Source of the DNA: an uncultured Ruminococcus sp.
GTDB taxonomy: Bacteria; Bacillota; Clostridia; Oscillospirales; Ruminococcaceae
Length of the DNA: 56,096 bases
Assembly (NCBI RefSeq): GCF_947301925.1
Contig: NZ_CAMYUE010000014.1
Span: 1-56,096 of the forward strand
Reading direction: 5' to 3'
This document shows, piece after piece, positions 16,523-25,293 of the stretch. Within the stretch, counting starts at the first letter, position 1. Each line of letters opens with the position of its first letter. The position numbers and the translations under genes were made by a program. The notes under the pieces are model-generated. The model ran no database searches. It was not told where the DNA came from and saw nothing but the letters and a program-made list of their open reading frames with translations.

Positions 16523-17065
16523 TTATTTCCTGTTTTTTCTCACCTGCCTGCGGATATATGCGAATACTGCGTCCTCGCCCTTGTCGCGGAGCATGGTCAG
16601 CAGGAATTCCAGCTTTGCGGCGGTGGTCTTTTCGATTATACGCTTGTGTTTTGCGCGGAGAAAGTAGTCCAGAGGCATATTGTCCCTGTAGTTCTCCTTG
16701 TTGTATATCTTGGAGGCTGCCACGCGGTCGCAGAACATCTCGAATATGAAGATATCAGGCATTTTCACGGGCTCCAGCCTCTTTGTCACGGGATCGTAGT
16801 CCGTCCAGTATTCAAAGTGGTGACGATTGCGCCCCTTATGGTGCATCCACGCACGGGAATAGCCCGATACCTCGCGTTCACGCTCGTTGGGGCTCCTGTT
16901 GCCCTGATAGTAGAGCACTCCCGGTATGAACTCCGTGGGAGAATACTTGGACAGGTCATGGACAAGTCCCCTCCATGGGATACCTGCCTTTATACAATGC
17001 CTGAGCACCTGATGTCTGTGCTGACGCACAGTTCTGAAATGTCCCAGAAAATTCTCAATAAGCAT
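16523..17065 (-). CDS. DUF5662 family protein
   Basis: A 180-aa soluble protein that I recognise as the DUF5662 family from its two His-rich motifs: VHDLSKYSPTEF (about 35-46) and WMHHKGRNRHHFEYW (about 73-87). The HD-type spacing of His and Asp suggests a metal site, but no reaction is established. The last part is basic. Its start overlaps the end of the lacI-type gene by 11 bases, so the two are translationally coupled, and GGAGAGG lies 9 bases upstream of its ATG. A hairpin follows before uvrC. Confidence 0.8.
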   Translation of the reverse strand: MLIENFLGHFRTVRQHRHQVLRHCIKAGIPWRGLVHDLSKYSPTEFIPGVLYYQGNRSPNEREREVSGYSRAWMHHKGRNRHHFEYWTDYDPVTKRLEPVKMPDIFIFEMFCDRVAASKIYNKENYRDNMPLDYFLRAKHKRIIEKTTAAKLEFLLTMLRDKGEDAVFAYIRRQVRKNRK

Positions 17066-18110
17066 TGGGACGTCCCTCTCCGTAGCATCCGTTTATATCA
17101 AGGACGCTCTCTTTCTCGATAAGCTTTCCGCTGATTATTCGTCTGCCCTCCATATAGGTAGGATCCGCCAGCTTTTTCGCCATTATGCCCACGGAGACCT
17201 CCGCCATCTTGTTGAGGTCCACCTCCACGGTGGTTATGGTGGGGATACATATGCTGGACACCGTGTAATTGTCGTAGCCCACAACGCTGATATCCTCGGG
17301 AACTCTTACTCCCTTGGACTTCAGGGCGGATATTACCCTGAAGGCAGTCTCGTCGCAGTTGCAGACGAAGGCGGTAGGCATATTATCGGGGAAGAATATC
17401 TTGTCGTAGAGTATGCCCTTCTCGTCTCTGTCGCCGATTATCCATTCAATGTGGAACTCCAGCTCGTTCTCCATGATGCACTTAACATAGCCCAGATAGC
17501 GGTCGTTGATACTGCTGGTGGCGTTGAGAGTGCCGAAGAAGCCGATCCTGCGGTGTCCCTTGGATACCAGATGATCGGTGAGCATATATCCTCCGTTGAA
17601 GCTGTCGGAGATAACGGAGTCTATCTTGTATCTGTTATCGTAGAAATCCACGAACATCAGCGGCATTGTCAGCTTGCTGAGGCAGTCTATGTAGCTTCTG
17701 TGTATCTGTCCGATAACGATCATGCCGTCGATCTTGTTCTCTGTGACCATATTTGGCAGTACGCCGTTCTTTTCGCTTTCCGCTGTTACGCACTCGTACA
17801 CCGTACACATATTCAACTGTGAGAGCTGATTGGATATGCCTGCGGTGAGTTCCCAGTAGAATGTGCCCCTTGCGCCCACGAAGCGCTCGGAGGTGAGTAT
17901 ACCCACGTTCTTGCTTATTTTCGGTATGGCGAGACGCTTCTTCTCGCTCTTTGTATTTGAAGGCTTATAGCCCATTTTCTCTGCTGTTTCACAGATCTTC
18001 TTCCTCATGGTCTCGCTGACGCCGTCGCGTCCCGCAAGAGCATTGGAAACAGTAACTACGCTCACGCCAAGCTTCGTGGCGATGTCGAGCATTTTTACAC
18101 CGTTTTTCAT
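17055..18110 (-). CDS. LacI/GalR family transcriptional regulator
   Basis: A 351-aa repressor-type regulator. The N-terminal helix-turn-helix is intact (MLDIATKLGVSVVTVSNAL, then a hinge helix near KMGYKPS), followed by a periplasmic-binding-protein-like ligand domain (about 70-340) with the usual TVEVDLNKMAEVSVG element near the end. The effector cannot be read from sequence; members often sense sugars, which would fit a plant fibre degrader. GGGGTGG precedes the start. The only cotranscribed gene is the DUF5662 protein. I saw no clear palindromic operator at its own promoter. Confidence 0.9.
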   Translation of the reverse strand: MKNGVKMLDIATKLGVSVVTVSNALAGRDGVSETMRKKICETAEKMGYKPSNTKSEKKRLAIPKISKNVGILTSERFVGARGTFYWELTAGISNQLSQLNMCTVYECVTAESEKNGVLPNMVTENKIDGMIVIGQIHRSYIDCLSKLTMPLMFVDFYDNRYKIDSVISDSFNGGYMLTDHLVSKGHRRIGFFGTLNATSSINDRYLGYVKCIMENELEFHIEWIIGDRDEKGILYDKIFFPDNMPTAFVCNCDETAFRVISALKSKGVRVPEDISVVGYDNYTVSSICIPTITTVEVDLNKMAEVSVGIMAKKLADPTYMEGRRIISGKLIEKESVLDINGCYGEGRPNAY

Positions 18111-18196
18111 ATGCCACCCCTACATTTACTCCGTGTACGTCGGAGCTTATTTTTATCGCCTTATTAGCAAAAAGACAAATTAAATTAACATAAACT

Positions 18197-18225
18197 ATTA
18201 TACCATGCTTTAAGTATTAAATAAA
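18197..18225 (-). promoter_or_regulatory. Possible promoter of the lacI-type gene
   Basis: Minus-strand TATAAT (18197-18202) with an extended -10 (TGG). The -35 region at 18220-18225 (TTTATT) is poor, as expected for an extended -10 promoter. Confidence 0.5.
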
Positions 18226-18290
18226 GCTTTTCCGCAAAATTTGTCAGAAGTGCCAATTTCACGCTTCTCAAATTGTTGATAATACAAAAA

Positions 18291-18314
18291 GCGGAGAGCT
18301 GTCCTCCGCCTTTT
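18291..18314 (-). terminator. Terminator of the 61-aa gene
   Basis: GCGGAG (18291-18296) / CTCCGC (18304-18309) stem, followed on the minus strand by TTTTTG. It lies directly after the stop of the 18314-18499 gene. Confidence 0.75.
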
Positions 18315-18499
18315 CATTGCTTTTCTTCACTTTTGTCTCCGTATTCGGGAAAACATGGGTAAAGCTCCTCGCAGGAGCTCCTGTCCGCGGCGGCATAGGG
18401 AATGAGTCCCGTCATATCTCCCCATGAGGCTGAGGGACAGATGTACTCCGCCTCATCCTCGGGCCGTGGAACGGGTATCTCATGCTTTTTTCTGCTCAT
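18314..18499 (-). CDS. Small acidic protein with a DMTGLIP motif
   Basis: A 61-aa acidic protein with Cys at about 21, 43 and 49 and the segment SWGDMTGLIPYA followed by ELYPCFPEY. From memory, small Clostridia proteins share a DMTGL(I/M)P plus ELYP pattern, but I know no function. It has GGGAGA about 8 bases before its ATG and its own terminator, which supports it being a real gene. There is no signal peptide or membrane segment. Confidence 0.6.
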   Translation of the reverse strand: MSRKKHEIPVPRPEDEAEYICPSASWGDMTGLIPYAAADRSSCEELYPCFPEYGDKSEEKQ

Positions 18500-18558
18500 G
18501 ATATCATCTCCCGCAGCTATTATCTGCTTAAAAGAAGATAATATTCATGGCAGCAAAA

Positions 18559-18599
18559 AAGCCATAGTACCTCCACTTAAACGGGACATACTATGGCTT
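18559..18599 (-). terminator. Terminator of the TPR gene
   Basis: Perfect 11-bp stem AAGCCATAGTA (18559-18569) / TACTATGGCTT (18589-18599) with a 19-base loop, followed on the minus strand by TTTTTTG. The loop is long for an intrinsic terminator. Confidence 0.75.
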
Positions 18600-18606
18600 A
18601 TGAGCG

Positions 18607-19701
18607 TTATTCCTCGGGCTTGTCGTTCACTGTCTGAGTGATATCCGGCCTGCCCTCCCCGGCAACGGGCTCCTGCTTGGGTACCAGCTGCTCTGCTTTG
18701 GGATCGTATTGGAGTATGATCTTCTTTATCTCCTCGTCGCGGGTGAGATTATATGTCATCTTCAGCGCCATGAGAGCATTGGGGATATCCTTCTCCATGA
18801 GGTAGTTTGCGGAGAGCTGTGCAGCTACGGAAACTACGTCCTCATTGGGGCCGAACTCTATATCGTACTTCTTCATGACCTCGATTATCTCATCGCGGCT
18901 TGGCTGCTTTATGGGACTTCCCTTGCGCTCGGCAATATCCCTGAGCTCATAGGGTATGGCAGGATGAGGTGCAAAGATCACGCTTGCGGTAAGGAATGCA
19001 ACCGCGTCGTCGTACTCGCCCATATCCGTCAGCGAATATCCCACATTCGCGTAGCATCTTGCGATAGCCACAGGTGAGGAAGCCACCTTCAGGGTCTCCT
19101 TGGTGGTCTCAATGAGCATCCTCTTGTTCTTCAGGAGCTTATAGACCTCGGCAAGCTCGAATCTCGGGCCGCAGTCAAGGGGATTGTACTCCATAGCCTT
19201 TTCCAGAACGGGGATAGCGTCAAGGGGCGATCCCGTCTCCACCAGTATATAGGCGTAGGTGGTTATCATCGTGCCGAAATCAAAGGGTGTACGGTTGAGC
19301 ACCTTGTCGGTCTTGTATCTGAGCTGGTAGAGATTGTCCTCGAAGGGGTTCCTCAGAGAGACGAACTTTGCCTTCTCGCCCTCGCTGTAATCAAGCAAGA
19401 TCTTCTTGTAAAGGCGCTCTGAAAGGTCCTTTGCCGCGTTGATCTTCTTCTCGTTTATCAGCTTGACTATCTCTTCCTGTACTTCATCGAGCCGCTTGCC
19501 GTCCAGGTGGGTAAGCCTCTCGACCTCGTCCTTCTGGGACTGGGGCATGATCTCAACTATCAGCTGTGTTGCAGCTGCAACGCCCTCTGCGTTCTTCTCC
19601 TTTGCAAATCGCTCTGCTTCCTTGCGAAGGAAGTCGTTGTTCTCGTCGAGGGAGTCGGTGAGCTTTGCTCTCAGCTCCTCAAGGATCTTGTTTTCTGCCA
19701 T
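18607..19701 (-). CDS. TPR-repeat cytoplasmic protein
   Basis: A 364-aa soluble protein. Residues 1-110 are charged and helical; about 145-300 contain tetratricopeptide-like helix pairs, such as ILVETGSPLDAIPVLEKAMEYNP and ANVGYSLTDMGEYDDAVAFL (each written only in part here). The C-terminal 30 residues are Pro/Glu-rich and disordered. TPR domains mediate protein binding; the natural partner would be the 784-aa protein encoded 33 bases upstream and cotranscribed. GAGGAG precedes the start. No enzymatic motif is visible. Confidence 0.75.
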   Translation of the reverse strand: MAENKILEELRAKLTDSLDENNDFLRKEAERFAKEKNAEGVAAATQLIVEIMPQSQKDEVERLTHLDGKRLDEVQEEIVKLINEKKINAAKDLSERLYKKILLDYSEGEKAKFVSLRNPFEDNLYQLRYKTDKVLNRTPFDFGTMITTYAYILVETGSPLDAIPVLEKAMEYNPLDCGPRFELAEVYKLLKNKRMLIETTKETLKVASSPVAIARCYANVGYSLTDMGEYDDAVAFLTASVIFAPHPAIPYELRDIAERKGSPIKQPSRDEIIEVMKKYDIEFGPNEDVVSVAAQLSANYLMEKDIPNALMALKMTYNLTRDEEIKKIILQYDPKAEQLVPKQEPVAGEGRPDITQTVNDKPEE

Positions 19702-19734
19702 TATTTCTCCTCATTTCATTTGTGAATGATAGGA

Positions 19735-22089
19735 TCAGAAGCCTCTCTTGTTCATTTCCTTTCTGAACTTGGCCTCTATCTTATCCTGCTTTTTCTTAGC
19801 CTTGAGCTCGGACTTTGTCATGTAGCGGACGTCCTTCTCCATAGGCTGCTGGGGTCTCGGTGCAGATGCGCCTCTGTACGCATTTCTTGCGGGAGCCTTG
19901 TACTCCTCGAATACGGGCACTGCCTGCTGAGCCTGTACTGCCTGCTTCCTCTTTGCGGAATCGTCGCCCATTGTTGAGAGAACGTCCTCTACAGAGGTAA
20001 GGATGGGGCTGTTTGCCTTGAGTCCCTGTGTCTCGATAAGGTTCTTGTCAGCATACTCCTTGGATACGGAGATAGCGTTGATGAAGGCCTGTGAAGTCTG
20101 CTTGCTGTGAGGATTTACAGCGATCTGGGAGATGTTTGCCTTCGGAACGCCCTGCTGCTGAGCAGGTCTCTTGGGAACGGGAGACTTTACAGCTGCAGGC
20201 TGTACGGGAGCAGCAGCTGCTCTCTGAGCCTGTGCTGCTGTCTGCTGTGCGGGAGCTGCTGCCTGAGGTCTGGGTGCTGCGGCCTGCTGAGGCTGCGCAG
20301 CTGCCTGGGGCTTGGGAGCCGCTGCCTGCTGCTGGGGCTTTGCAGCCTGTAACGGAACGTATACGGGCTGGCCCTTCTGATCGTAGCCTGCAAGCTTCAT
20401 CTGAACGTACTTGTAAACAGGCTGGTTATTTGAATCGTAGCCTGCGAGCTGGGGCACCTTGATGATCTGGGGCTGCTGAGGTGCTGCCTGCTTGGGCTGC
20501 TCTGTATTCTCTGTATTAGCTTCTGCACTTCTTCCGGGTGCAACATAATTATAATCGCTCATATCTGAATCAAACTCCTCTTCCGCCATTAAAGGCTCAT
20601 TAAATATGGGTTCCGCAATATCATCCGGCAAGGGCGCCGCGATGTTTTCAACTGTAGGTATCCCGCCGAGAACGGGTGCTGTGATATCCTCAACTGTAGG
20701 TATCTCGTCGAGAACGGGTGCTGCGATATCCTCAACTGCGGGTATCTCATCGAGAACGGGTGCTGTGATATCCTCAACTGTGGGTATCCCGTCGAGAACG
20801 GGTGCCGCAATATCCTCGACTGTGGGTATCTCGTCGAGAACGGGTGCTGCGATATCCTCAACTGTGGGTATCTCGTCGAGAACGGGTGCCGCGATATCCT
20901 CGACTGTGGGTATCTCGTCGAGAACAGGTGCCGCTATATCCTCAACTGTGGGTATCTCGTCGAGAACAGGTGCCGCGATATCCTGTATAGCAGGTATATC
21001 CAGTTCGTCCATTTCCTTGGGCATATTCTCGTCATACTGAGGATAAACGGGAGCAGGCTCTGCAATAACGGGCTCCTCAACAGGCTGTACCACTCCGTCG
21101 GGGCTGAACAGCTGATTTGCAACGAAATCCCATTCGCTTCCCTGCATGATCTCCTGTCCTTCATCTGCTGTCAATACAACGCCGTCATATACAGGATCTC
21201 CCACCTGAAGCTCGCTGCCGTCGGCATCGATCATCTGCTGATCGCCGCCGTATACGGGAGGCTGGCCGTAGACCGGCTGGCCGTATACAGGCTCGCCGTA
21301 AACGGGCTCCTGTGCGGGGGCGTTGTTGATGGAGAACATCTGCATGATGTCCTCTTCCGTCTGGGGCTGTACCGCAGGCTCCGGAACAGGCTCCTGCTCC
21401 TGAGGCGTCGGTATAGCGAACTGTGCAAGAAAATCATCCTCGGGTCTTGCTGCTGCCGCAGGAGCGGCTTCCGCCTCCTCCGCAGGCTTCTGGATAGCGA
21501 ACTGCGCGAGGAAATCGTCCTCTGCTGCCGGAGCAGTCTCCGTCTCCTCGGTTGGCTTCGGTATAGCGAACTGCGCAAGACTGTCGTCTATTGCTACTCC
21601 CGTACCGGGAATAGTATTCTTCGGAGGCTCGGGCGCCTGAGAAGGCTGATATCCGTAGGCTGACTGCTCATTGGCCTGAGCAGAGGCCTCGGCGTTCCTT
21701 CTTGCTTCCTCAGCGGCCTTTCTTGCTTCCTCGGCCGCCTTTCTCCTTGCCTCTTCTTCTTTTCTCTTTGCATCGGGATCTCTTGTGATCTTTGCAGTGG
21801 TATTTCCGAGAGGAACTATTCCTTCGTCTCCCATACCCATCTTTTCACGCTTTTTCTCTTCCTTGAGAAGCAGCGCCATTTCCTTCTTGTCTGCCTTAAT
21901 CATCTTTTTAGCCAGACTTGCCTTGCACTTCTCACAGGTGATCTCCTTCAGATCCTTCATCATCGAGGTCCTGTGATAGCGAGTTACATTTTCGGGCCTG
22001 AGAAGGTTTATTCCGCAGCCTGTCTTTTTTTCATTCTCGGTGCCGTGAACCACCTTGTCATACGAAGACGTTACCAGTGTTATATCCAT
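19735..22089 (-). CDS. 784-aa low-complexity protein with nine 14-residue repeats
   Basis: A large soluble protein of unknown role. Residues 1-75 form a small conserved-looking domain with a Cys and a CEKC pair (ITCEKCKASL) that could bind zinc. Then come Lys/Glu/Arg/Ala helices, three copies of an FLAQFAI motif in acidic linkers, a PVYGEPVYGQ stretch, nine tandem 14-residue repeats of the type TVEDIAAPVLDEIP, a Gln/Ala/Pro-rich region, two AGYDxxxQPVY motifs, and a basic C-terminus. There is no signal peptide or membrane helix. The start at 22089 has GGGGAGAGG just upstream; a longer frame to 22191 has no such site. It is cotranscribed with the TPR gene from 22245-22273. A scaffold role is inference. 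Confidence 0.7.
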   Translation of the reverse strand: MDITLVTSSYDKVVHGTENEKKTGCGINLLRPENVTRYHRTSMMKDLKEITCEKCKASLAKKMIKADKKEMALLLKEEKKREKMGMGDEGIVPLGNTTAKITRDPDAKRKEEEARRKAAEEARKAAEEARRNAEASAQANEQSAYGYQPSQAPEPPKNTIPGTGVAIDDSLAQFAIPKPTEETETAPAAEDDFLAQFAIQKPAEEAEAAPAAAARPEDDFLAQFAIPTPQEQEPVPEPAVQPQTEEDIMQMFSINNAPAQEPVYGEPVYGQPVYGQPPVYGGDQQMIDADGSELQVGDPVYDGVVLTADEGQEIMQGSEWDFVANQLFSPDGVVQPVEEPVIAEPAPVYPQYDENMPKEMDELDIPAIQDIAAPVLDEIPTVEDIAAPVLDEIPTVEDIAAPVLDEIPTVEDIAAPVLDEIPTVEDIAAPVLDGIPTVEDITAPVLDEIPAVEDIAAPVLDEIPTVEDITAPVLGGIPTVENIAAPLPDDIAEPIFNEPLMAEEEFDSDMSDYNYVAPGRSAEANTENTEQPKQAAPQQPQIIKVPQLAGYDSNNQPVYKYVQMKLAGYDQKGQPVYVPLQAAKPQQQAAAPKPQAAAQPQQAAAPRPQAAAPAQQTAAQAQRAAAAPVQPAAVKSPVPKRPAQQQGVPKANISQIAVNPHSKQTSQAFINAISVSKEYADKNLIETQGLKANSPILTSVEDVLSTMGDDSAKRKQAVQAQQAVPVFEEYKAPARNAYRGASAPRPQQPMEKDVRYMTKSELKAKKKQDKIEAKFRKEMNKRGF
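20614..20991 (-). repeat. Nine tandem 42-bp coding repeats
   Basis: A 42-bp unit is repeated nine times in frame within the 784-aa gene. Units 2-4 encode identical peptides; outer units diverge (AIQ start in unit 1, LGGIP in unit 8, LPDDIA in unit 9). The nucleotide copies differ mostly at third positions, so selection on the peptide is likely and the array is not brand new. Copy number could vary between strains. Confidence 0.9.
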
Positions 22090-22244
22090 AGTCCTCTCCC
22101 CACTGCGGTACAGCCGCAGTCTCCGCTTTACGGCAGCGGAACGCCGATTTCCCAAAATCGCAAGGATCTGCTTCCGAATATCATCGGACACGGTAAAGAG
22201 GAGCCGTGTCCCAAAGCTCCTGATGCGAATGTCTATACAAGTAT

Positions 22245-22273
22245 ATTATACATGATACTTCAAAAAAAATCAA
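22245..22273 (-). promoter_or_regulatory. Promoter of the 784-aa/TPR operon
   Basis: Minus-strand TTGATT (22268-22273), 17-base spacer, TATAAT (22245-22250), about 155 bases before the chosen start. Confidence 0.7.
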
Positions 22274-22403
22274 CACTTTCTTAAAAAATGAACGCAAAAA
22301 TTATACCCCTTTTAAAATTTTCGGTGAAAATAACAAATCGTTATTGCTTTTTTTGTCAAATTCTACTTACATTGTTTAAGTTAAATTATGTCAAATGAGA
22401 ACA

Positions 22404-22438
22404 GGCGGCAGGGCCAATAAACCTCCTTTTCCGCCGCC
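22404..22438. repeat. GC-rich inverted repeat in the divergent gap
   Basis: GGCGGC (22404-22409) and GCCGCC (22433-22438) could pair across a 23-base loop in an otherwise AT-rich gap. There is no T tract, so its role is unclear. Confidence 0.35.
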
Positions 22439-22521
22439 CTATCAGATAGAACAAAATCATGCTCCATTACTGCTATTATTTTACATAGACGTAAAAAATT
22501 CTGAAAACCTGCATTTTTCTC

Positions 22522-22550
22522 TTGCATTATCGCCGATTTTGTTGTATTAT
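22522..22550 (+). promoter_or_regulatory. Promoter of the GT2 gene
   Basis: TTGCAT (22522-22527), 17-base spacer, TATTAT (22545-22550). This is the only convincing plus-strand promoter I found before the purine cluster, so it may drive part of that cluster too. Confidence 0.65.
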
Positions 22551-22623
22551 TAATAGTGTATTGGCAGGTTCGGGAAAGCTATCGGCAGGAGCCTGCAGCA
22601 GCTTCTTTGAAGGAGGAAAAAAT

Positions 22624-23628
22624 GTGAAACTCGTTTCTGTAGTAGTTCCGTGCTATAACGAGCAGGAGGTGCTCCCCATGTTCTATGAGGAGATCACCAA
22701 GGTGACAGGGCAGATGTCAAAGGACTTCCCCGAGCTCACCTTCGAGTACCTGTTCGTGAACGACGGTTCAAAGGACACTACTCTTGATATCCTGCGCTCC
22801 CTTGCAGACAAGGATCAGCGCGTAAGGTATATATCGTTCTCAAGGAATTTCGGCAAGGAGTCGGGTATGTACGCAGGCCTGAAGAACGCCAAGGGCGACT
22901 TCGTGGTGGTCATGGACGCAGACCTTCAGCATCCCCCGTCATTCCTGCCCGAGATGTACAGCTATGTGAGAGACGGCGAATACGACTGCGCCACCACGCG
23001 CCGCGTCAGCCGCAAGGGCGAATCAAAGATCCGCTCATGGTTCGCAAGGCTGTTCTACAGGATAATGAACAGGATCTCACAGACCGAGATCGTTGACGGC
23101 GCTCAGGACTTCCGCTTCATGACCCGTCAGATGGTGGACGCCATACTGGATATGTCGGAATACAACAGATTCTCCAAGGGCATATTCAGCTGGGTAGGCT
23201 TCAACACCAGATATATCGAATACGAGAACGTGGAGCGCCCCGCAGGCACCTCCTCATGGTCGTTCTGGGGACTGTTCAAGTATTCTCTCGAAGGCATCAT
23301 GGCATTCTCCACAGCTCCGCTGGCTATCGCCTCGCTGCTGGGAATAATCACCTGCTTCATTGCCTTCGTACTTATTGTGATAACGATTATACGTTCGATA
23401 TTCGGCTGGCTTGACGCCCCCGACGGCTATCCCACACTGCTGTGTCTCATATTCCTGTTCAGCGGACTTCAGCTGTTCAGCGTAGGCATAGTGGGCCAGT
23501 ACCTGTCAAAGACGTACCTTGAGACGAAGAACCGTCCCATTTACATAACCAAGGAAACAGAGGACATTTACCGTCAGCGCAAGGCTGAAGCAAAGCAGCA
23601 GCCCTCCGCCGAAAACGACAAGAAGTGA
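22624..23628 (+). CDS. Family 2 glycosyltransferase, polyprenyl-phosphate type
   Basis: A 334-aa membrane-anchored GT-A enzyme that probably moves a sugar from a nucleotide donor to a polyprenyl phosphate on the cytoplasmic face (GtrB/DPM1-like). It has the SVVVPCYNEQE start, the NDGSKD motif, the DxD-type motif VMDADLQHPP, and two C-terminal transmembrane helices (about 225-255 and 265-290). The start is a GTG at 22624 placed 8 bases after GGAGG; a longer frame begins inside the promoter and is rejected. It is followed 19 bases later by a WG-like protein. The acceptor and product are unknown. Confidence 0.88.
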   Translation: MKLVSVVVPCYNEQEVLPMFYEEITKVTGQMSKDFPELTFEYLFVNDGSKDTTLDILRSLADKDQRVRYISFSRNFGKESGMYAGLKNAKGDFVVVMDADLQHPPSFLPEMYSYVRDGEYDCATTRRVSRKGESKIRSWFARLFYRIMNRISQTEIVDGAQDFRFMTRQMVDAILDMSEYNRFSKGIFSWVGFNTRYIEYENVERPAGTSSWSFWGLFKYSLEGIMAFSTAPLAIASLLGIITCFIAFVLIVITIIRSIFGWLDAPDGYPTLLCLIFLFSGLQLFSVGIVGQYLSKTYLETKNRPIYITKETEDIYRQRKAEAKQQPSAENDKK

Positions 23629-23647
23629 CCGGGGAGGTGCGGAGACA

Positions 23648-24730
23648 TTGAATAAGCACATGAGACTTGCGGTCTCCGTACTTTTCATAGTCATTATAGT
23701 CCTTGCGGTGGCAATAACAAGGTTTTATTCGGGCACCGAGAAGAACAGCGGAGGCGGAGGCACCGCCCCTGCCATCGAAAGCAGACTGAACGCCGACAGC
23801 AAAGGCAACCGTATCTTCCGCGATTCCTCGCAGCTCTTCGGCATAGTGGACATCAGCGACAGAGTCATGGTCTCCCCCGAATGGGAGAGCCTGGAATTCA
23901 TTGACGGGGATATGTGCAAGGCTTCAAAGCGCGTCCACGGCAAGAAGCTCTATTGCTGCATAGACTACGACGGCAACATCACCGTGCCCCTTGTGTATTC
24001 GTCCTTCGATACCGTGAAGGCGGGAGATCACCTGATCTATCTCGGCCATACCGCCGACAGCAACCAGGTTGTGGTATATAACAGCAGACTGGCTCCCCTG
24101 TTCTCACGATCATGGGACAGCTGCAAGGTGGACGAGAACGATATCGAGGTCACATCGGGACACGGAACATACACCTATTCCGTCACCGACAGCGGTACGC
24201 TGTTCAAGCACGCCTCCATAGACGGAAACGTCATGAACAACGCCTATACCCTTGACCTGACCAGCAGAGTGCTGCTCTCAAAGCTCTCCGTCCCCATGCT
24301 GGAGCAGATGGAGCAGTCCATGAGACAGTACCTTGAATATGCCTATACAGGCGACAGCGACGTGCGCTCGGCTATAATCGCCGCCCCGTCCGCAGTGTTC
24401 CTCACACTTTTCCCCGAGGAGCACTCCATAACATCGAAAAAGCTCACGGGCATCTCGGATATCTCGATATATTCGGTAAACACCGACGATACCATACCAC
24501 ACTATGCGGTATCGGTAACGGCCTATACCGCCCTGACCTACAGGAACGAGGCCAACAAGACAAAGCGTCTCCGCGGCGGCTACAAGGCTGTCGTGGAATT
24601 CTCAGGCACCTCCGCAGGCGACCTGAAGGCGGTCTCGGGAATGTTCGTCCCCGATAAGCCCGATTATCCCGCTCCCGAACCCGGCCAGCAGACCACAACA
24701 GCGCCCGCAAAGCACGATCAGGAGCACTGA
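23648..24730 (+). CDS. Membrane-anchored WG-repeat-like protein
   Basis: A 360-aa protein with one N-terminal membrane helix (LAVSVLFIVIIVLAVAI) and an extracytoplasmic remainder. Residues about 55-190 resemble WG/KWG beta repeats (FGIVDISDRVMVSPEWES, YCCIDYDGNITVPLVYSS). The C-terminal half is of no known family, and the tail is Pro/Thr/Gln-rich. The start is TTG at 23648 with GGGGAGGTG 8 bases upstream; ATG at 23660 is an alternative. It follows the GT2 gene by 19 bases, so it probably works at the envelope with it. Confidence 0.7.
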   Translation: MNKHMRLAVSVLFIVIIVLAVAITRFYSGTEKNSGGGGTAPAIESRLNADSKGNRIFRDSSQLFGIVDISDRVMVSPEWESLEFIDGDMCKASKRVHGKKLYCCIDYDGNITVPLVYSSFDTVKAGDHLIYLGHTADSNQVVVYNSRLAPLFSRSWDSCKVDENDIEVTSGHGTYTYSVTDSGTLFKHASIDGNVMNNAYTLDLTSRVLLSKLSVPMLEQMEQSMRQYLEYAYTGDSDVRSAIIAAPSAVFLTLFPEEHSITSKKLTGISDISIYSVNTDDTIPHYAVSVTAYTALTYRNEANKTKRLRGGYKAVVEFSGTSAGDLKAVSGMFVPDKPDYPAPEPGQQTTTAPAKHDQEH

Positions 24731-24790
24731 CAATGATATCACAGCCTGAGGAGATCTCTGCCGCAGGCCATATATAAAGGAGAAATTACA

Positions 24791-25291
24791 ATGTCCAAGA
24801 AAGTTGCAGTTATCATGGGAAGCGACAGCGACTTCCCTGTTGTGAAATCAGCTCTCACAGAGCTCAGAAAGTACGGCGTTGAGTTCGAGTGCCGTGTTAT
24901 GAGCGCACACAGAACTCCCGCAGAGGCCTGCGAATTTGCCGCAAACGCCAGAGAAAACGGCTTCGGCGCCATCATCTGCGCGGCAGGCATGGCCGCTCAC
25001 CTTGCAGGCGTTGTGGCAGGCCACACCACCCTGCCCGTTATCGGTATCCCCATGAAGTCCAAGGCTCTCGAGGGCGTCGACGCCCTTCTGGCAACAGTAA
25101 TGATGCCTCCCGGAGTGCCTGTGGCTACAGTTGGTATCGACGGCGCAAAGAACGCAGCCGTTCTGGCAGTACAGATGCTTGCTATAGCCGATGAGGAGCT
25201 GGCCGCAAAGCTGGCTGCCGAGAAGAAGGCTATGGCCGAGGGCGTTATCGCCAAGGACAAGGCTCTTCAGGAGCAGATCGCCGCTCTCTGA
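24791..25291 (+). CDS. purE: N5-carboxyaminoimidazole ribonucleotide mutase
   Basis: A 166-aa class I PurE that converts N5-CAIR to CAIR in purine synthesis. Diagnostic parts are the GSDSDFPV N-terminus, MSAHRTP, the AAGMAAHLAGV loop and GIPMKS. Class I PurE works with a PurK carboxylase, which is not in this window. AAAGGAG precedes the start. It opens the purine part of the plus-strand cluster; a HAD gene begins 2 bases after its stop. Confidence 0.96.
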   Translation: MSKKVAVIMGSDSDFPVVKSALTELRKYGVEFECRVMSAHRTPAEACEFAANARENGFGAIICAAGMAAHLAGVVAGHTTLPVIGIPMKSKALEGVDALLATVMMPPGVPVATVGIDGAKNAAVLAVQMLAIADEELAAKLAAEKKAMAEGVIAKDKALQEQIAAL

Positions 25292-25293
25292 TA

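Larger units (their letters stand above)
22090..22623. other. Divergent intergenic region
   Basis: This 534-base gap separates the 784-aa gene from the GT2 gene. It contains a minus promoter (22245-22273), a GC-rich inverted repeat (22404-22438), a plus promoter (22522-22550), and the GT2 ribosome binding site. I see no gene in it. The 22090-22190 part is open in frame with the 784-aa gene but lacks a start site. Confidence 0.6.

Noticed and set aside
20606..21040. 144-aa repetitive plus-strand frame, and a CRISPR-like look of the 42-bp repeats
   Set aside because: The frame is the antisense shadow of the 14-residue coding repeats. The array has no spacers: the 42-bp units abut and encode protein.
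22090..22191. N-terminal extension of the 784-aa protein
   Set aside because: The in-frame ATG at 22191 has no ribosome binding site, whereas 22089 has GGGGAGAGG just upstream.
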